64,000 nt of DNA from Giardia muris (GCA_006247105.1 CM016926.1:186001-250000), one strand, 5' to 3'; positions 17,794-27,252 are shown, counted from the first letter of the stretch. The notes: generated by a model not told the origin, from the sequence alone. Program-made: numbers and translations.

Positions 17794-17795
17794 TT

Positions 17796-20384
17796 TTATC
17801 GCATATACTCCTGAATCTTCTCACGGATCTGCTGGGCCGTAGACGTATCTCCGAAGCGCGGGAGGATATTCGTTATGATCGCCTCGCCGAAGCGGTGCGC
17901 CTCGAACGGTGCTAGGACGCAGACGCAGTCATAGTTCTGCCCATAGCAAGCGTACATGAGCGCTGAGGATCCCTTGCTGTCAAGATGGCCGGACTCGTCG
18001 TTGGCGAGCAGAGTCACCATCTCCACGTTCCCAGACAAGGTGGCGATTATTAGGGCTGTCTTGCCCTCGTTATCCTGTAAGCGCCGTTCTACTGGCAATA
18101 ATAGCTGAACGAGGCTGCCAAATCCGTTTCCTGCAGCATACATTAGGGCCGTCCGCCCCGTATTGGTACGCATCCCATGTTCCTCATTGAGGAGCAGGGA
18201 TGCCGCATCCAGATGACCATATTGTGCGGCTAAGTGCAAGGCAGTACAGTGCTCCTTCTTGGTCTTCTTTCGCAGCATGCACGTCAGAAAGGGGATGCAT
18301 TCCACGGTCCCCCACTTAGCAGCGACCATTAGAGCAGTATAGCCTTGGACGGTGGTTTTCCGAGCCTCAAGAGGGGCTAAAATCTTGACGATATCCACAT
18401 GACCCAGGCGCACGGCCACCATGAGAGGGGTTCGCGAATCCTTATCGGGCATGCGGGCCTCTTTAATCAGAAGGCGTGTAATCTCCGCCTTCCCGATATT
18501 GATGGATTGGAGGAGTGCCGTACGTTTCCGTTCATCAACCATTTTGAGCTCGCTCTGCGCAAGGATCGCAACCGAATCGAGGTTCCCAACTGACGATGCA
18601 AGCATCAGAGCGGTCTTCCCATTCTTCGTGGCCAAACGTTTCTCTCGCTCGAGTAGGACCACGATGGCATGCGTATGATTAAGAGAGGCGGCAATCATCA
18701 TCGCGGTCAAGTCCTGGACCGGCATACCTCCAACGACAAAGAGGAGACGCGTTCGGATCCCACCCTGTGATATATGCTTCTCCAACATTTGAGCATTCCC
18801 TTGCTCCGCATATCGGAACCATGAAGTCCATTGATCCGGCTGCAACAGAAGGTCTGCACATGGCTTTCCACGTAGACAATTGATGTACTCCAAGGAATAT
18901 CCGGACTTCAGAAGCGAATCACCTTCACGTTGGGCTAGAACCCGAATCAACTGCGCACGCTCTCGAGAGAGAATATACCTATCCTGGGCCCGACCCGATA
19001 AGAGAAGAGAAAGGGCCTGACCGTCTCCGGCCTCATTGATACATGCCATAGCGCATGCAAAGTTCTCGCGGATTGAGGCGATATTACAGTCTTCGACTAG
19101 TCCCTTAACGCTCCCCAAGAGGGAAGGCTTCGTGGTTGACTCATTGGGGCTATCCACGGCACTTGATTGTAAGAGAATCGCAGATAGCTGGAAATCAAGA
19201 ACAGATGCTGCCGGACCAGACATCTCAATGGCACGGTTTCGAAGTCTAGCGTTGCTGTCTATCAGAGCGTCAATGTAAGTGTTCCGGAAGCGGTGTGATT
19301 CGGTGCTTGATGATACGCCAGACCCGTTCTGTGAAATGGTCTTACAAAACTGCTCAATGAGCTTATCCTTCTCTTCCAGCTTCTTCTGAAGCTCGCCATG
19401 AGCCGTTTCAATCTGTGAGATACGATAGATGAGCTTATCCATTTCAGTCTTTAGGTGGCTGTTCTCGCGAGTAAGATGCATGATCCGAGTCTCCTTTTCC
19501 TTGAGGGCCTCTTGGAGCTGAGACTCCAGGCGGGAACCGCTCCTATCCGTTGAGACGGAACTAGCCTTGAAGTATTCGATGAGATCAGGAGAACGAAGGA
19601 AATCGACGGCAGAGGAGCGCTCCTGTGGATTGACCACGAGGAGGAGCGAGACTAGCCGCTGGATGCGTGGGTCACTGATGTCAGCGAGGGGTGGCCGCCA
19701 CATGTTCGTATATACCTTATCCGGTTGCCCATTAAGGAAGTTAGGAATTCGAGAGACAGCCATTTCGTAGATGACGACGCCCAGAGACCACATATCTGCC
19801 TTTCCATCATACTTCTGGTGTGCGATGACCTCGGGGGCCATATACACGGGCGTTCCAGCATAAGTGGAAGCAGAGATGCTATCTGATAATGCACGACACA
19901 TGCCGAAATCTGCCAGGTAGAAGTTCCCCTCATTATCCATGAGGATGTTGGCTGGCTTTATGTCGCGATGGACTATTGAAGGGAGCGGGTCTAGACCTGG
20001 ACCGGTCTTCTTAAGGGGATTATGAAGGTAAGCTAAGGCATCCCCCATCTGGGCCGCGAACTTAATGATCACCTCTTCAGGGACCTTCGTTCCTTTCCGA
20101 AGGTTGGGTAAGAGAAATTCGGAAAGGGATTGCTTGTACTTGGCCATACGGATATAAACGAACTTCTCGGTGCGCATGACCGCCTTGTATTGAACGATGT
20201 TGGGGTGCTTGACCTGTGGCATGAGTTTCAGCTCGGCTTCCAAGGCGGTAAGGGCGCGATGGGGAAGATGGTCGGTAGGAATCTCTTTGACAGCCTCGTT
20301 CGGCGCACTCTTGAGGCTATAGACCGCCCCGTACGCCCCCCGCCCAATGCACTTGTCAAAGTCTGCTGTCATTATCTCCGTCAT
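17796..20384 (-). CDS. NEK-type protein kinase with coiled coil and ankyrin repeats
   Basis: The protein has 862 residues. The ATG at 20384 was chosen over codons upstream because it directly follows GGGGTAAAAAG. The kinase is intact: GRGAYGAV at 14-21, K33, HRD at 139-141, DFG at 159-161, and a TYAGTPVYMAPEV activation segment. A coiled coil follows at about 290-360, then a helical linker. About ten TALM-type ankyrin repeats occupy about 565-850 (for example KTALMLASSVGNLDSVAILAQSE). It is inferred to phosphorylate cytoskeletal or cell-cycle targets, with the ankyrin region as targeting module. It faces V-ATPase subunit d across a 19-bp promoter. Confidence 0.9.
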   Translation of the reverse strand: MTEIMTADFDKCIGRGAYGAVYSLKSAPNEAVKEIPTDHLPHRALTALEAELKLMPQVKHPNIVQYKAVMRTEKFVYIRMAKYKQSLSEFLLPNLRKGTKVPEEVIIKFAAQMGDALAYLHNPLKKTGPGLDPLPSIVHRDIKPANILMDNEGNFYLADFGMCRALSDSISASTYAGTPVYMAPEVIAHQKYDGKADMWSLGVVIYEMAVSRIPNFLNGQPDKVYTNMWRPPLADISDPRIQRLVSLLLVVNPQERSSAVDFLRSPDLIEYFKASSVSTDRSGSRLESQLQEALKEKETRIMHLTRENSHLKTEMDKLIYRISQIETAHGELQKKLEEKDKLIEQFCKTISQNGSGVSSSTESHRFRNTYIDALIDSNARLRNRAIEMSGPAASVLDFQLSAILLQSSAVDSPNESTTKPSLLGSVKGLVEDCNIASIRENFACAMACINEAGDGQALSLLLSGRAQDRYILSRERAQLIRVLAQREGDSLLKSGYSLEYINCLRGKPCADLLLQPDQWTSWFRYAEQGNAQMLEKHISQGGIRTRLLFVVGGMPVQDLTAMMIAASLNHTHAIVVLLEREKRLATKNGKTALMLASSVGNLDSVAILAQSELKMVDERKRTALLQSINIGKAEITRLLIKEARMPDKDSRTPLMVAVRLGHVDIVKILAPLEARKTTVQGYTALMVAAKWGTVECIPFLTCMLRKKTKKEHCTALHLAAQYGHLDAASLLLNEEHGMRTNTGRTALMYAAGNGFGSLVQLLLPVERRLQDNEGKTALIIATLSGNVEMVTLLANDESGHLDSKGSSALMYACYGQNYDCVCVLAPFEAHRFGEAIITNILPRFGDTSTAQQIREKIQEYMR

Positions 20385-20403
20385 CTTTTTACCCCAAAAA
20401 GAG
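20385..20403. promoter_or_regulatory. 19-bp near-palindromic bidirectional promoter
   Basis: The whole intergenic space is CTTTTTACCCCAAAAAGAG. Its two A5/T5 tracts are arranged symmetrically so that each ATG sees an A-tract a few bases upstream (GTAAAAAG-ATG on the minus strand, CAAAAAGAG-ATG on the plus strand). This fits two back-to-back A-rich initiators. Confidence 0.65.
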
Positions 20404-21459
20404 ATGACAACTAACATTGCTTGCTATAATATCGACTTCGGTATCGTCGAGGCCGACGTCCGTGCCAACCCCGAGGCGTTCATCTCGAATGCGGAGTACT
20501 TGAGCCTTGCACAGCTCACTAGTCCCGAAGACTTTTGTTCGACTTTAGCTACCATCACTGGCCTCCCCATTAGCGTAGGGGCAAGCGCCTCCGACATCAA
20601 GTTCGCCTTTCTTGAGGCTTTGAAGGCAAGATACGTCGATCTTCTCCCCCATGCCGAAGGTGCCGCTGAGGATTTCTTGTTGTTCATTAAGGTCCGATAC
20701 TTCATTAATAATGCTTTCATCTTGCTTAGTGCAGCCATGAAGAGCCGCACTCTCTCCACCGGCGTCCGTCTTCATCCCCTTGGCGAGTTCGTCAACCTTG
20801 AGCACCTGACCGAGATTGAGAACTTCTCGGAAGTGTTTGCCACCTTATTGGAGGTTAGTCCCGCGGGCCCTTATTTCTTACAAGCTGGGATGGACCCGGA
20901 TACTTTCCGTATCGAGGATGTCACCCCTTTGGAGTTCGAACAATTAAAGGCGAAAACAGAGGCTAGATACCTTGAAGATTTCCATCGTTTCTGTCTTCGT
21001 TTAGGTGGGTTGACCGCAGAGGTCATGAATGAAATCTTAACCTTCGAGGCAGACCAAATGACGACAATGATCGCTCTGAATACTCTTGGGAATGATGACA
21101 TTTCCCCTGATGTCCGTATGGAGATGATGCCAAAACTGGGGAACCTCTATCCATACCTTCAAGAACGTTTACTCCAGGTGGGAGATATGGAAGGTATTCG
21201 TAGTATCCTTTCCGAAATGTTCGAGTTGAAGCAAGTGCTCGACCATCAAGCTAACGACTCAACTCTTACGTTACTTGATGCGTTTGCTGCCGAATCCGTC
21301 ACGGTCCTTCGTAACGCCTTTCGTGAGCAGTTCTGTTTCGGTGCGATCTATGCTTACTTCCGTCTTAAAGAGATCGAGACTAGTAACGTCATTTGGATGT
21401 ATGAATGCTTGCTTGGGCAAAGGTATGCCGAGATGAGAAAGTACGTCCAAATATTCTAA
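20404..21459 (+). CDS. V-type H+-ATPase subunit d
   Basis: The protein has 351 residues from the ATG at 20404, the usual length of eukaryotic V-ATPase subunit d. Subunit d links the central rotor of V1 to the membrane c-ring. The N-terminus (NIACYNIDFGIVEADVRANPEAFI) and C-terminal FGAIYAYFRLKEIETSNVIWM with ECLLGQR match the family closely; the last motif is the conserved C-terminal signature. The start at 20404 is supported by homology (the extension to 20347 would cross the divergent kinase start) and by the A-tract just upstream. It probably acts in acidification of peripheral vacuoles. Confidence 0.92.
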   Translation: MTTNIACYNIDFGIVEADVRANPEAFISNAEYLSLAQLTSPEDFCSTLATITGLPISVGASASDIKFAFLEALKARYVDLLPHAEGAAEDFLLFIKVRYFINNAFILLSAAMKSRTLSTGVRLHPLGEFVNLEHLTEIENFSEVFATLLEVSPAGPYFLQAGMDPDTFRIEDVTPLEFEQLKAKTEARYLEDFHRFCLRLGGLTAEVMNEILTFEADQMTTMIALNTLGNDDISPDVRMEMMPKLGNLYPYLQERLLQVGDMEGIRSILSEMFELKQVLDHQANDSTLTLLDAFAAESVTVLRNAFREQFCFGAIYAYFRLKEIETSNVIWMYECLLGQRYAEMRKYVQIF

Positions 21460-21483
21460 CTGTGAACCCCGGCCTCGATTCAT

Positions 21484-22005
21484 ATGCATCGTGCGATGGT
21501 TCTCTCTCTTAGAGGAGAAATGCCAATCGATGTTAGAGTTGAAGCATACCTTCCTCAAGTAGATGCCTTATGGCCCAGTTTGGCCACGGCTTCTGATGAG
21601 ATCTCTAAAGCCCTCATTAGTATTACAGGAAAACGACAAGTACGTGCCTTTCTACAGATGGGTCTCCTCCTAGCCGTCGCAATCCTCTTTTGGGCGGCAG
21701 TCTATTCACTATCGCTCCTCATAAGCCTTCAGCATTGGTTCACGGGGATTCTCTGTGCACTCCTTTGGATCTGGATCTTATCCATTGTCCTTCTTGGCTG
21801 CATCCTATCTCTCGAACTCGTCACTGAGTACGTCGTCCCACTTTACCCCCACCTACGAGAGGCCATGAAGCCCTTTACGCGGCCACATAGAAACCCTAAG
21901 CCTCGGATGCAAGAGGTTGAGTTCGTCTCTCGGCATGAATTGGAGAGCACGTCGGCGGTGGAGAACTGTCTTGACGAGTACCTGGAGAGGACTAATCGTT
22001 CTTGA
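21484..22005 (+). CDS. Small protein with a hydrophobic hairpin (two membrane segments)
   Basis: The frame encodes 173 residues from 21484; the ATG at 21520, after TTAGAGGAGAA, is an equally good start. Two long hydrophobic segments lie at about 55-82 (FLQMGLLLAVAILFWAAVYS...) and 87-118 (WFTGILCALLWIWILSIVLL...). A proline-rich, then acidic cytosolic-looking tail follows. The close-set hydrophobic pair resembles reticulon- or REEP-like membrane-shaping proteins in architecture, but no sequence match is claimed. Its 3' end overlaps the convergent gene by 14 bp. Confidence 0.65.
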   Translation: MHRAMVLSLRGEMPIDVRVEAYLPQVDALWPSLATASDEISKALISITGKRQVRAFLQMGLLLAVAILFWAAVYSLSLLISLQHWFTGILCALLWIWILSIVLLGCILSLELVTEYVVPLYPHLREAMKPFTRPHRNPKPRMQEVEFVSRHELESTSAVENCLDEYLERTNRS

Positions 22006-22198
22006 CTTCTCCCTCAGGCATGGTCTCGGTGTCCTTGATAAGGAGTGTTGGGACCATGGCGAGGATGAAGATCCCAAGGGCAATGAGGACCGTCACGAGT
22101 ATCGTGATTGACATGACATCCTGTCTAAGTTTCACAAACTCCGCCGTATCGGCTTGAGTTCCCGCATCCTGAAGCAAGAAATTGAAAAGGTACACCAT
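21992..22198 (-). CDS. Small single-span membrane protein
   Basis: The protein has 68 residues. The ATG at 22198 follows CTAGACAGAAAAA, a strong A-rich initiator. One membrane segment is visible at about 30-54 (SITILVTVLIALGIFILAMVPTLL), followed by a short acidic tail. The N-terminal part (FLLQDAGTQADTAEFVKLRQ) is amphipathic. No family was recognised; a small subunit of a secretory-pathway complex is one possibility. Confidence 0.6.
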   Translation of the reverse strand: MVYLFNFLLQDAGTQADTAEFVKLRQDVMSITILVTVLIALGIFILAMVPTLLIKDTETMPEGEVKND

Positions 22199-22316
22199 TT
22201 TTTCTGTCTAGAAAGAAAGGTTTATCCTATTCCGTCTTAAGTACGTCCTGAGGCCTCTGTAAACCGAGGATGGGACTATTGTCTAACACCTCTTGCAATA
22301 GGTTTACAAGAAGGAA

Positions 22317-25300
22317 TTAGATGAACGACATATTCTGGGAACCAATCAGTTCCGTGCTATCGGCACTGATCATCGTCGTATGCGAAGAGGATCTCTTCGA
22401 CAGTAGCTTACGGGGGGTCTTCGTCCCGCTAAGGCAGCTACAGGTGATGATCCCGAAAAATACGAGCCCGCTGATTATGGCAATGATGCAGCATACCGCT
22501 GACACCACTGAGACGATGATGGCATCGCGGGTGCTGATCCCAGCATCATTGATGACCTCCTCGACGGGAGGCTTCTCCTCTTTAGTGACTTCCCAGTTCG
22601 CATGACGCATGACGCAAACGTTCTCGTAAGTGTAGAAGGTAGAGTTGCACTCACAAACGGGCATTCCATTCCATAGTGTGCACTGGCCAGCAGGGTCATT
22701 GGTGTCCGACCCTCCACAAGGGGTTTTGCTCGGAGACATACAGACAGCCGTCCTACAATCCTGCCCCACATATCCGAGCGGACAATCGACGCATATTCCA
22801 TCTCGACGGCAAGTACCACCGTTGCAGCTATTATCACTCACACACTTTTGGCAGGTGAAGCTCTGAGACCTATCAGAGCTACATTCCACACGCCCCGGTA
22901 GCGGTTTGATACTGTCGTTGTACCTACACATTCCACGACACTCGTTGGTCAATCCCTTGTTGATAAGGGGTAGGTTATCGAAGGCCGGATCTGGAGGAAG
23001 CCATTTCCCTAGTTCTCCAACCACCCAACAGAACGCAAAGATTTCGCAAATCGGAGGTCCGTTCTCGACAGTCAGCGTGTAATTGAGTGGGACCTCTCCC
23101 GGAGTAGAGAGAGCACTGGGTGTAGTAGGATTGGGTAGCTGTGCCAATCGTGGGACACTTTCATTAACAATATAGAAAGGAAGACGAGAGTGATCATCAG
23201 TCATTGCGACAACACTTTTCCAAGGAATTGAACCCTTATCATAGGCAGTGTAATTCGCCAGGCCAGAATATGTTTGATAGTATATACACTTCCCTGAGTT
23301 GCCTTTACCATTGATGATTTTCTGTCCACAGTCTGTGCATAGAATGTTGCGGAAAAATGAGGTGTTATATTTGTCCTCTAACGATGAGGTGAAGTTGACC
23401 AATGCCGTTCCATTATTGCCATTGAAGGTATAATTGGGGAAGGAGGACATTGCATAGCAATAGGATATGTTACCACCCTCAGAGAAAAGGCCAATGAAGG
23501 CACCGACCCTGGTCTTTAACCCAGTTTTGAACCCTGTTAAGGTGAAGTTCCCATGGACGTATGATAGATTAACCTGACTATTGGTAACTCTACCAGCAAA
23601 GCCACCCAAGCGAATCGATGTACTAGAAGAGCTTGAGGTTGGACCACTCAAAGTGAAGTTCCCATTTGCCCACGACATATAAACGCTGGAATTGATTCTA
23701 AGGTCTCCCAGAAAGGCCCCAAAGTATGTATTATCTCTACCAATTTGGAGCATAGCATACTTAGTCATTGCAAACGAACCAGTCACCGAACTAAGGCCTT
23801 CAATAAATCCAATAGCTCCTCCATAGTACAGGTTCTTCGCTTGACCATTACCCGTTACATTATCTACAACGGCGTAACTATCGACGATCACGGACCCCTC
23901 AACCATACGTCCTATCATTCCTCCAAAGTAAAAGGTATTTGCCCTGTGTACCGCAGCAACAAGAGGCAGCTTAGAAAACGAGGCGTCAACCCAGGACGTG
24001 TTGAGGACAGAGGCCACCCCTCCAACATAGACATATTTCTGATCGAGGTCTAATGCCATATCTTCCACCACAGCATATGATGAAGTAATGCGAACAAGGC
24101 GTGAATACCCGACGAGACCGCCGATATAAGCGGTGATAGTCCCCGTACTGCTAGACTGCGCCGTACTATTGGTCACGGTGAACATATTGACGGAACATCC
24201 GGAGTTCCGTATCTCCCCGCCATCGTCGTTGCTCTGCAGGGCTTCAAGTACCCCTACGTCCGCGGTATTGAAGTATCCAACCAGTCCAGCCACAGAAACC
24301 GAATCGGATGTGGTGACGGCGAAATTGTCAATCCGGGCACTGCACCCGAGGACCTCGGTGAAGCCTCCGCTCGATGATCGCTTGACCTCCCCAGCTAGCC
24401 CACCTGCACGTACAGTCGCATTTTCAACATCATGTTCCGGCTTCGACATAACACTGAGGGTTTCGGCTACAGTATAGGAGTTATGGATGCGGCCTCCAGT
24501 GTTTAGCCCGATAAGTCCACCAACGGTAGCGTTGACAACGTTGTCCACCTCTATATTGATCGAGCTCTCACACTGTGAGATGTCGGAGTGGAGCATGTAC
24601 GCGGCCAGGCCACCAACGTAGCAGGTACGAGTATCCCCACAACGGAGATACCCGAGACTTCGGGTCCGTGCACCCTTCGTGAGACGCGTATCGAGATAAG
24701 TGGAAACAAGCTGTCCGACGAAGCCTCCAATGTAGCACGTCCCCTGTAGGGTCGTCGAGTTATTCCCCTTGCACTCAACTTCTACCCATGCGCTGTCCAC
24801 GTAATCGAATTGAGAACCCTCCCCGGCAAGACCACCGAGGTACACCTCAGCGTTACTAGCGCCATGGGTAACGGATAGAGTGCTACCCTCAGAGACGGCC
24901 GTGGAAAAGATCCGCGACGCCTTGACGCTTCCGACAAGCCCACCGCAAATAATTCGACGAGCGGCGGGTGCAGACACCTGCAGCACAGAGATATCCGACG
25001 TCCGCACCGAGCTGATCCGCTGAGACCCACTGACGGCACCGAAGAGTGAGCCTACTGCAATGTAGCTGTTGTAGTCCGGAAAGTCGAAGTTAAGGGTGGA
25101 GGAGGATAGGACGTTTGCCATCGGATGTCCTTCGAGTAGAAGGTTCCCAGCGAGACCACCGTAGTACTTCCATGACTTACTGGAGGTCTGGGCATTGGTG
25201 GCTGTGATGGTCGTCTCGGTCAGGAGCTGAATGTGATAGAAGAACGGATCTATGGCCTCACCTGCTAGGAGGCCGAAGTGAGTGATACCTCCTCCTAACG

Positions 25301-25619
25301 ATAGCGAGGAAGGACCAATCACGGTAAGGTTAAAGACATGCCCCCCTCTCAAGACTGCGAAGAACCCAACTCTTGACGTGTTCTCGGATGTTATAAAGCT
25401 ATTGATCGTTAGCCTCTTTCCATTGCCGTTGAAAGTGCCCGTGAAGTCGGAGATTGGGACGTGGTGATCGATGACGATATCCTCCTCCAAGAGGAAGTCG
25501 CAACACGGGCAATCGGTCACTTTACCGAGATCGCTCGCGCCTGTGAGCTTCTGCACCTCGAGGGCGGGGTGGCAGACCCCAAGCGCGAGTGCTAAGAGGC
25601 CAGTAACCTGGAATAGCAT
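22317..25619 (-). CDS. Large GLUG-repeat surface protein with EGF-like domain and membrane anchor
   Basis: The protein has 1100 residues. A signal peptide is visible at 1-19 (MLFQVTGLLALALGVCHPA). Residues about 100-760 hold many GLUG-like repeats, GG[LF]xGxxxxS.[VI]..S (for example GGLVGYSRLVRITSSYA and GGFAGRVTNSQVNLSYV), expected to form a right-handed beta-helix, with many N-glycosylation-like NxS/T sites. Cysteine-rich EGF-like sequence follows (about 905-1010, for example CNGGTCRRDGICVDCPLGYVGQDC), then a TM segment at about 1033-1059 and a 40-residue basic-to-polar tail ending TELIGSQNMSFI. An adhesin-like surface role is inferred. A TTGTAAACC poly(A)-like signal follows the stop. Confidence 0.85.
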   Translation of the reverse strand: MLFQVTGLLALALGVCHPALEVQKLTGASDLGKVTDCPCCDFLLEEDIVIDHHVPISDFTGTFNGNGKRLTINSFITSENTSRVGFFAVLRGGHVFNLTVIGPSSLSLGGGITHFGLLAGEAIDPFFYHIQLLTETTITATNAQTSSKSWKYYGGLAGNLLLEGHPMANVLSSSTLNFDFPDYNSYIAVGSLFGAVSGSQRISSVRTSDISVLQVSAPAARRIICGGLVGSVKASRIFSTAVSEGSTLSVTHGASNAEVYLGGLAGEGSQFDYVDSAWVEVECKGNNSTTLQGTCYIGGFVGQLVSTYLDTRLTKGARTRSLGYLRCGDTRTCYVGGLAAYMLHSDISQCESSINIEVDNVVNATVGGLIGLNTGGRIHNSYTVAETLSVMSKPEHDVENATVRAGGLAGEVKRSSSGGFTEVLGCSARIDNFAVTTSDSVSVAGLVGYFNTADVGVLEALQSNDDGGEIRNSGCSVNMFTVTNSTAQSSSTGTITAYIGGLVGYSRLVRITSSYAVVEDMALDLDQKYVYVGGVASVLNTSWVDASFSKLPLVAAVHRANTFYFGGMIGRMVEGSVIVDSYAVVDNVTGNGQAKNLYYGGAIGFIEGLSSVTGSFAMTKYAMLQIGRDNTYFGAFLGDLRINSSVYMSWANGNFTLSGPTSSSSSTSIRLGGFAGRVTNSQVNLSYVHGNFTLTGFKTGLKTRVGAFIGLFSEGGNISYCYAMSSFPNYTFNGNNGTALVNFTSSLEDKYNTSFFRNILCTDCGQKIINGKGNSGKCIYYQTYSGLANYTAYDKGSIPWKSVVAMTDDHSRLPFYIVNESVPRLAQLPNPTTPSALSTPGEVPLNYTLTVENGPPICEIFAFCWVVGELGKWLPPDPAFDNLPLINKGLTNECRGMCRYNDSIKPLPGRVECSSDRSQSFTCQKCVSDNSCNGGTCRRDGICVDCPLGYVGQDCRTAVCMSPSKTPCGGSDTNDPAGQCTLWNGMPVCECNSTFYTYENVCVMRHANWEVTKEEKPPVEEVINDAGISTRDAIIVSVVSAVCCIIAIISGLVFFGIITCSCLSGTKTPRKLLSKRSSSHTTMISADSTELIGSQNMSFI

Positions 25620-25659
25620 TTTGATAACTTCTTATTAGAAAGCCATCCTACACACAAGA

Positions 25660-27111
25660 TCATACCCTGTCGTCCACCTGCATAGAATCGGACACGGAAG
25701 TGACGGAGAGGAGATTAGCGCGCTTCTTCCGACACCCAAACCACCAGCCAAGAACGGCCGCCACGACAACAAGTATGGTGACGCAGACTAGCACAATACA
25801 AACTGTTGCCCACACAGGTAACGTAGTCTTGGGCCAAGAGAGACAAGTGAACCCTAGAGGACTGTCAATGCACGTCCCACACCCCTTTTGGGTTTGATTG
25901 CATGCAATACAACCTTCAGAGCCCATATAATACCCGAGGCGGCACTCAATACATGTGGTCTCCGTACAACTCGAACAATTGCTGGGACATTGTTGAAGCT
26001 TTCCATTCTGGACGTAAAGCCCTGGGTAATTAAGAGCAGGACCCATCACACTCGAGGAAATGCAATCCCCGTTCTTCGTTTCGGAGCATACTAACATGCC
26101 TGGAGCCTGCTCGACGCTAAAGCAACCTCCTCCAATGGAAAGGTAACGTCCTGAACAAAGGAGACAAGTACCATCATTGTTTGCATTAGTACATCCTAGA
26201 ATACCTTCTCGTCCATTAAGAGAAGTACAAATCCCATTGATGGAGACGCTTCCGGGCCCACAACGAGTACAATACTTCGTACCTGAGATCACCACATAAT
26301 CATTGGGACAGACTTGAGTGACATCGAACTGGGGGATGCAAGTCATCTCGGGACTAACCAGGAAGCCATCCTTACAAAGATGACAGAGTGGATACTCGGC
26401 ATCTCCGGAGCAAAGTATACATTCCCGTTCTGAACAAGTCCCACGACAAGTACCATCAGCATTAATCCAACCATGGTCTCCACAATAGAGACACTTAGGA
26501 GTCCCACGGAATCCAATGGTACAGGTCTGACAGTTACTAATCGTGGACCCACATGGTGTACAAGTACACTTCTTGTCATCTTTGTAATATCCAACAGGAC
26601 AGGTCTCTAACACAATTTCAGAAGCGATCTCGTATCCCTTTGGACATGGTAGTACACATTTCTCATCTTTGAGGACATAACCATCATCGCATACACACTT
26701 GTCGAAGTTCGGATGCGAGTTTTCCTCACATGCTGCGGCTGCCACGCAAGCGGTTCCAGCTACTGATAAGTAGAGTCCAGAGGTACAACTGGTACAGGTA
26801 ATAGTCTCTTGTGAATTGATAGTCCGTATAGTGCAATCATCACAATCTGAAAACCCGCCCCGTGTTTCATCCCCGCATGACACACAATGCATAGCACTAT
26901 CAAGGACATACTCATCATTGCATAGGAAGCACGTGGTAGTGTCAGGCCCTTGTGCCGTGCATGCTCGACAGTTAGGCTCTCCATTACTAGTACAACTGAC
27001 ACAAATCGGCACAGTATTTGAGTCGGGGTAATATATGGCCATTCCTGAAGGGCATGAAGGCTCATCCCCATAGATGAACGATACAAAGATGACAACTAGG
27101 AGCAGAACCAT
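25660..27111 (-). CDS. Cysteine-rich (CxxC) membrane protein, VSP/HCMP-like
   Basis: The protein has 483 residues from the ATG at 27111. A signal peptide follows immediately (MVLLLVVIFVSFIYG). More than 25 CxxC pairs and furin/EGF-like cysteine spacing fill the ectodomain. A TM segment lies about 50 residues from the end (VWATVCIVLVCVTILVVVAAVLGWWF), followed by CRKKRANLLSVTSVSDSMQVDDRV. The tail is not the CRGKA of G. intestinalis VSPs, so it is better called a high-cysteine membrane protein. The ATG at 27111 was chosen over upstream codons because those lie inside the tRNA gene and precede the signal peptide. Confidence 0.85.
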   Translation of the reverse strand: MVLLLVVIFVSFIYGDEPSCPSGMAIYYPDSNTVPICVSCTSNGEPNCRACTAQGPDTTTCFLCNDEYVLDSAMHCVSCGDETRGGFSDCDDCTIRTINSQETITCTSCTSGLYLSVAGTACVAAAACEENSHPNFDKCVCDDGYVLKDEKCVLPCPKGYEIASEIVLETCPVGYYKDDKKCTCTPCGSTISNCQTCTIGFRGTPKCLYCGDHGWINADGTCRGTCSERECILCSGDAEYPLCHLCKDGFLVSPEMTCIPQFDVTQVCPNDYVVISGTKYCTRCGPGSVSINGICTSLNGREGILGCTNANNDGTCLLCSGRYLSIGGGCFSVEQAPGMLVCSETKNGDCISSSVMGPALNYPGLYVQNGKLQQCPSNCSSCTETTCIECRLGYYMGSEGCIACNQTQKGCGTCIDSPLGFTCLSWPKTTLPVWATVCIVLVCVTILVVVAAVLGWWFGCRKKRANLLSVTSVSDSMQVDDRV

Positions 27112-27120
27112 TTCAGAAAG

Positions 27121-27192
27121 CTCCGGCGCCGGGAATCGAACCCGGATCTGTTGGGTGAGAACCAACCATTCTAGCCGTTATACTACGCCGGA
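27121..27192 (-). tRNA. tRNA-Glu (anticodon CTC)
   Basis: A complete 72-nt cloverleaf can be drawn. The acceptor stem TCCGGCG pairs with CGCCGGA and the discriminator base is G. The anticodon stem GTTGG pairs with CCAAC around loop TTCTCAC, giving anticodon CTC. The T arm is CCGGG-TTCGATT-CCCGG. There is no intron and no encoded CCA. The 3' end lies 9 bp before the start codon of the cysteine-rich gene, and no TTTT run follows within the first tens of bases, so Pol III termination there must use a weak signal or extend into the coding region. Confidence 0.97.
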
Positions 27193-27252
27193 CTGCTGAC
27201 CGGGCCCAGGCCCAGTACCCCAGTCTTCCTTTCGGTTACGTTCACATACCAC

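Noticed and set aside
27112..27165. N-terminal extension of the cysteine-rich protein
   Set aside because: It would read through the tRNA gene and place 18 residues before a clean signal peptide.
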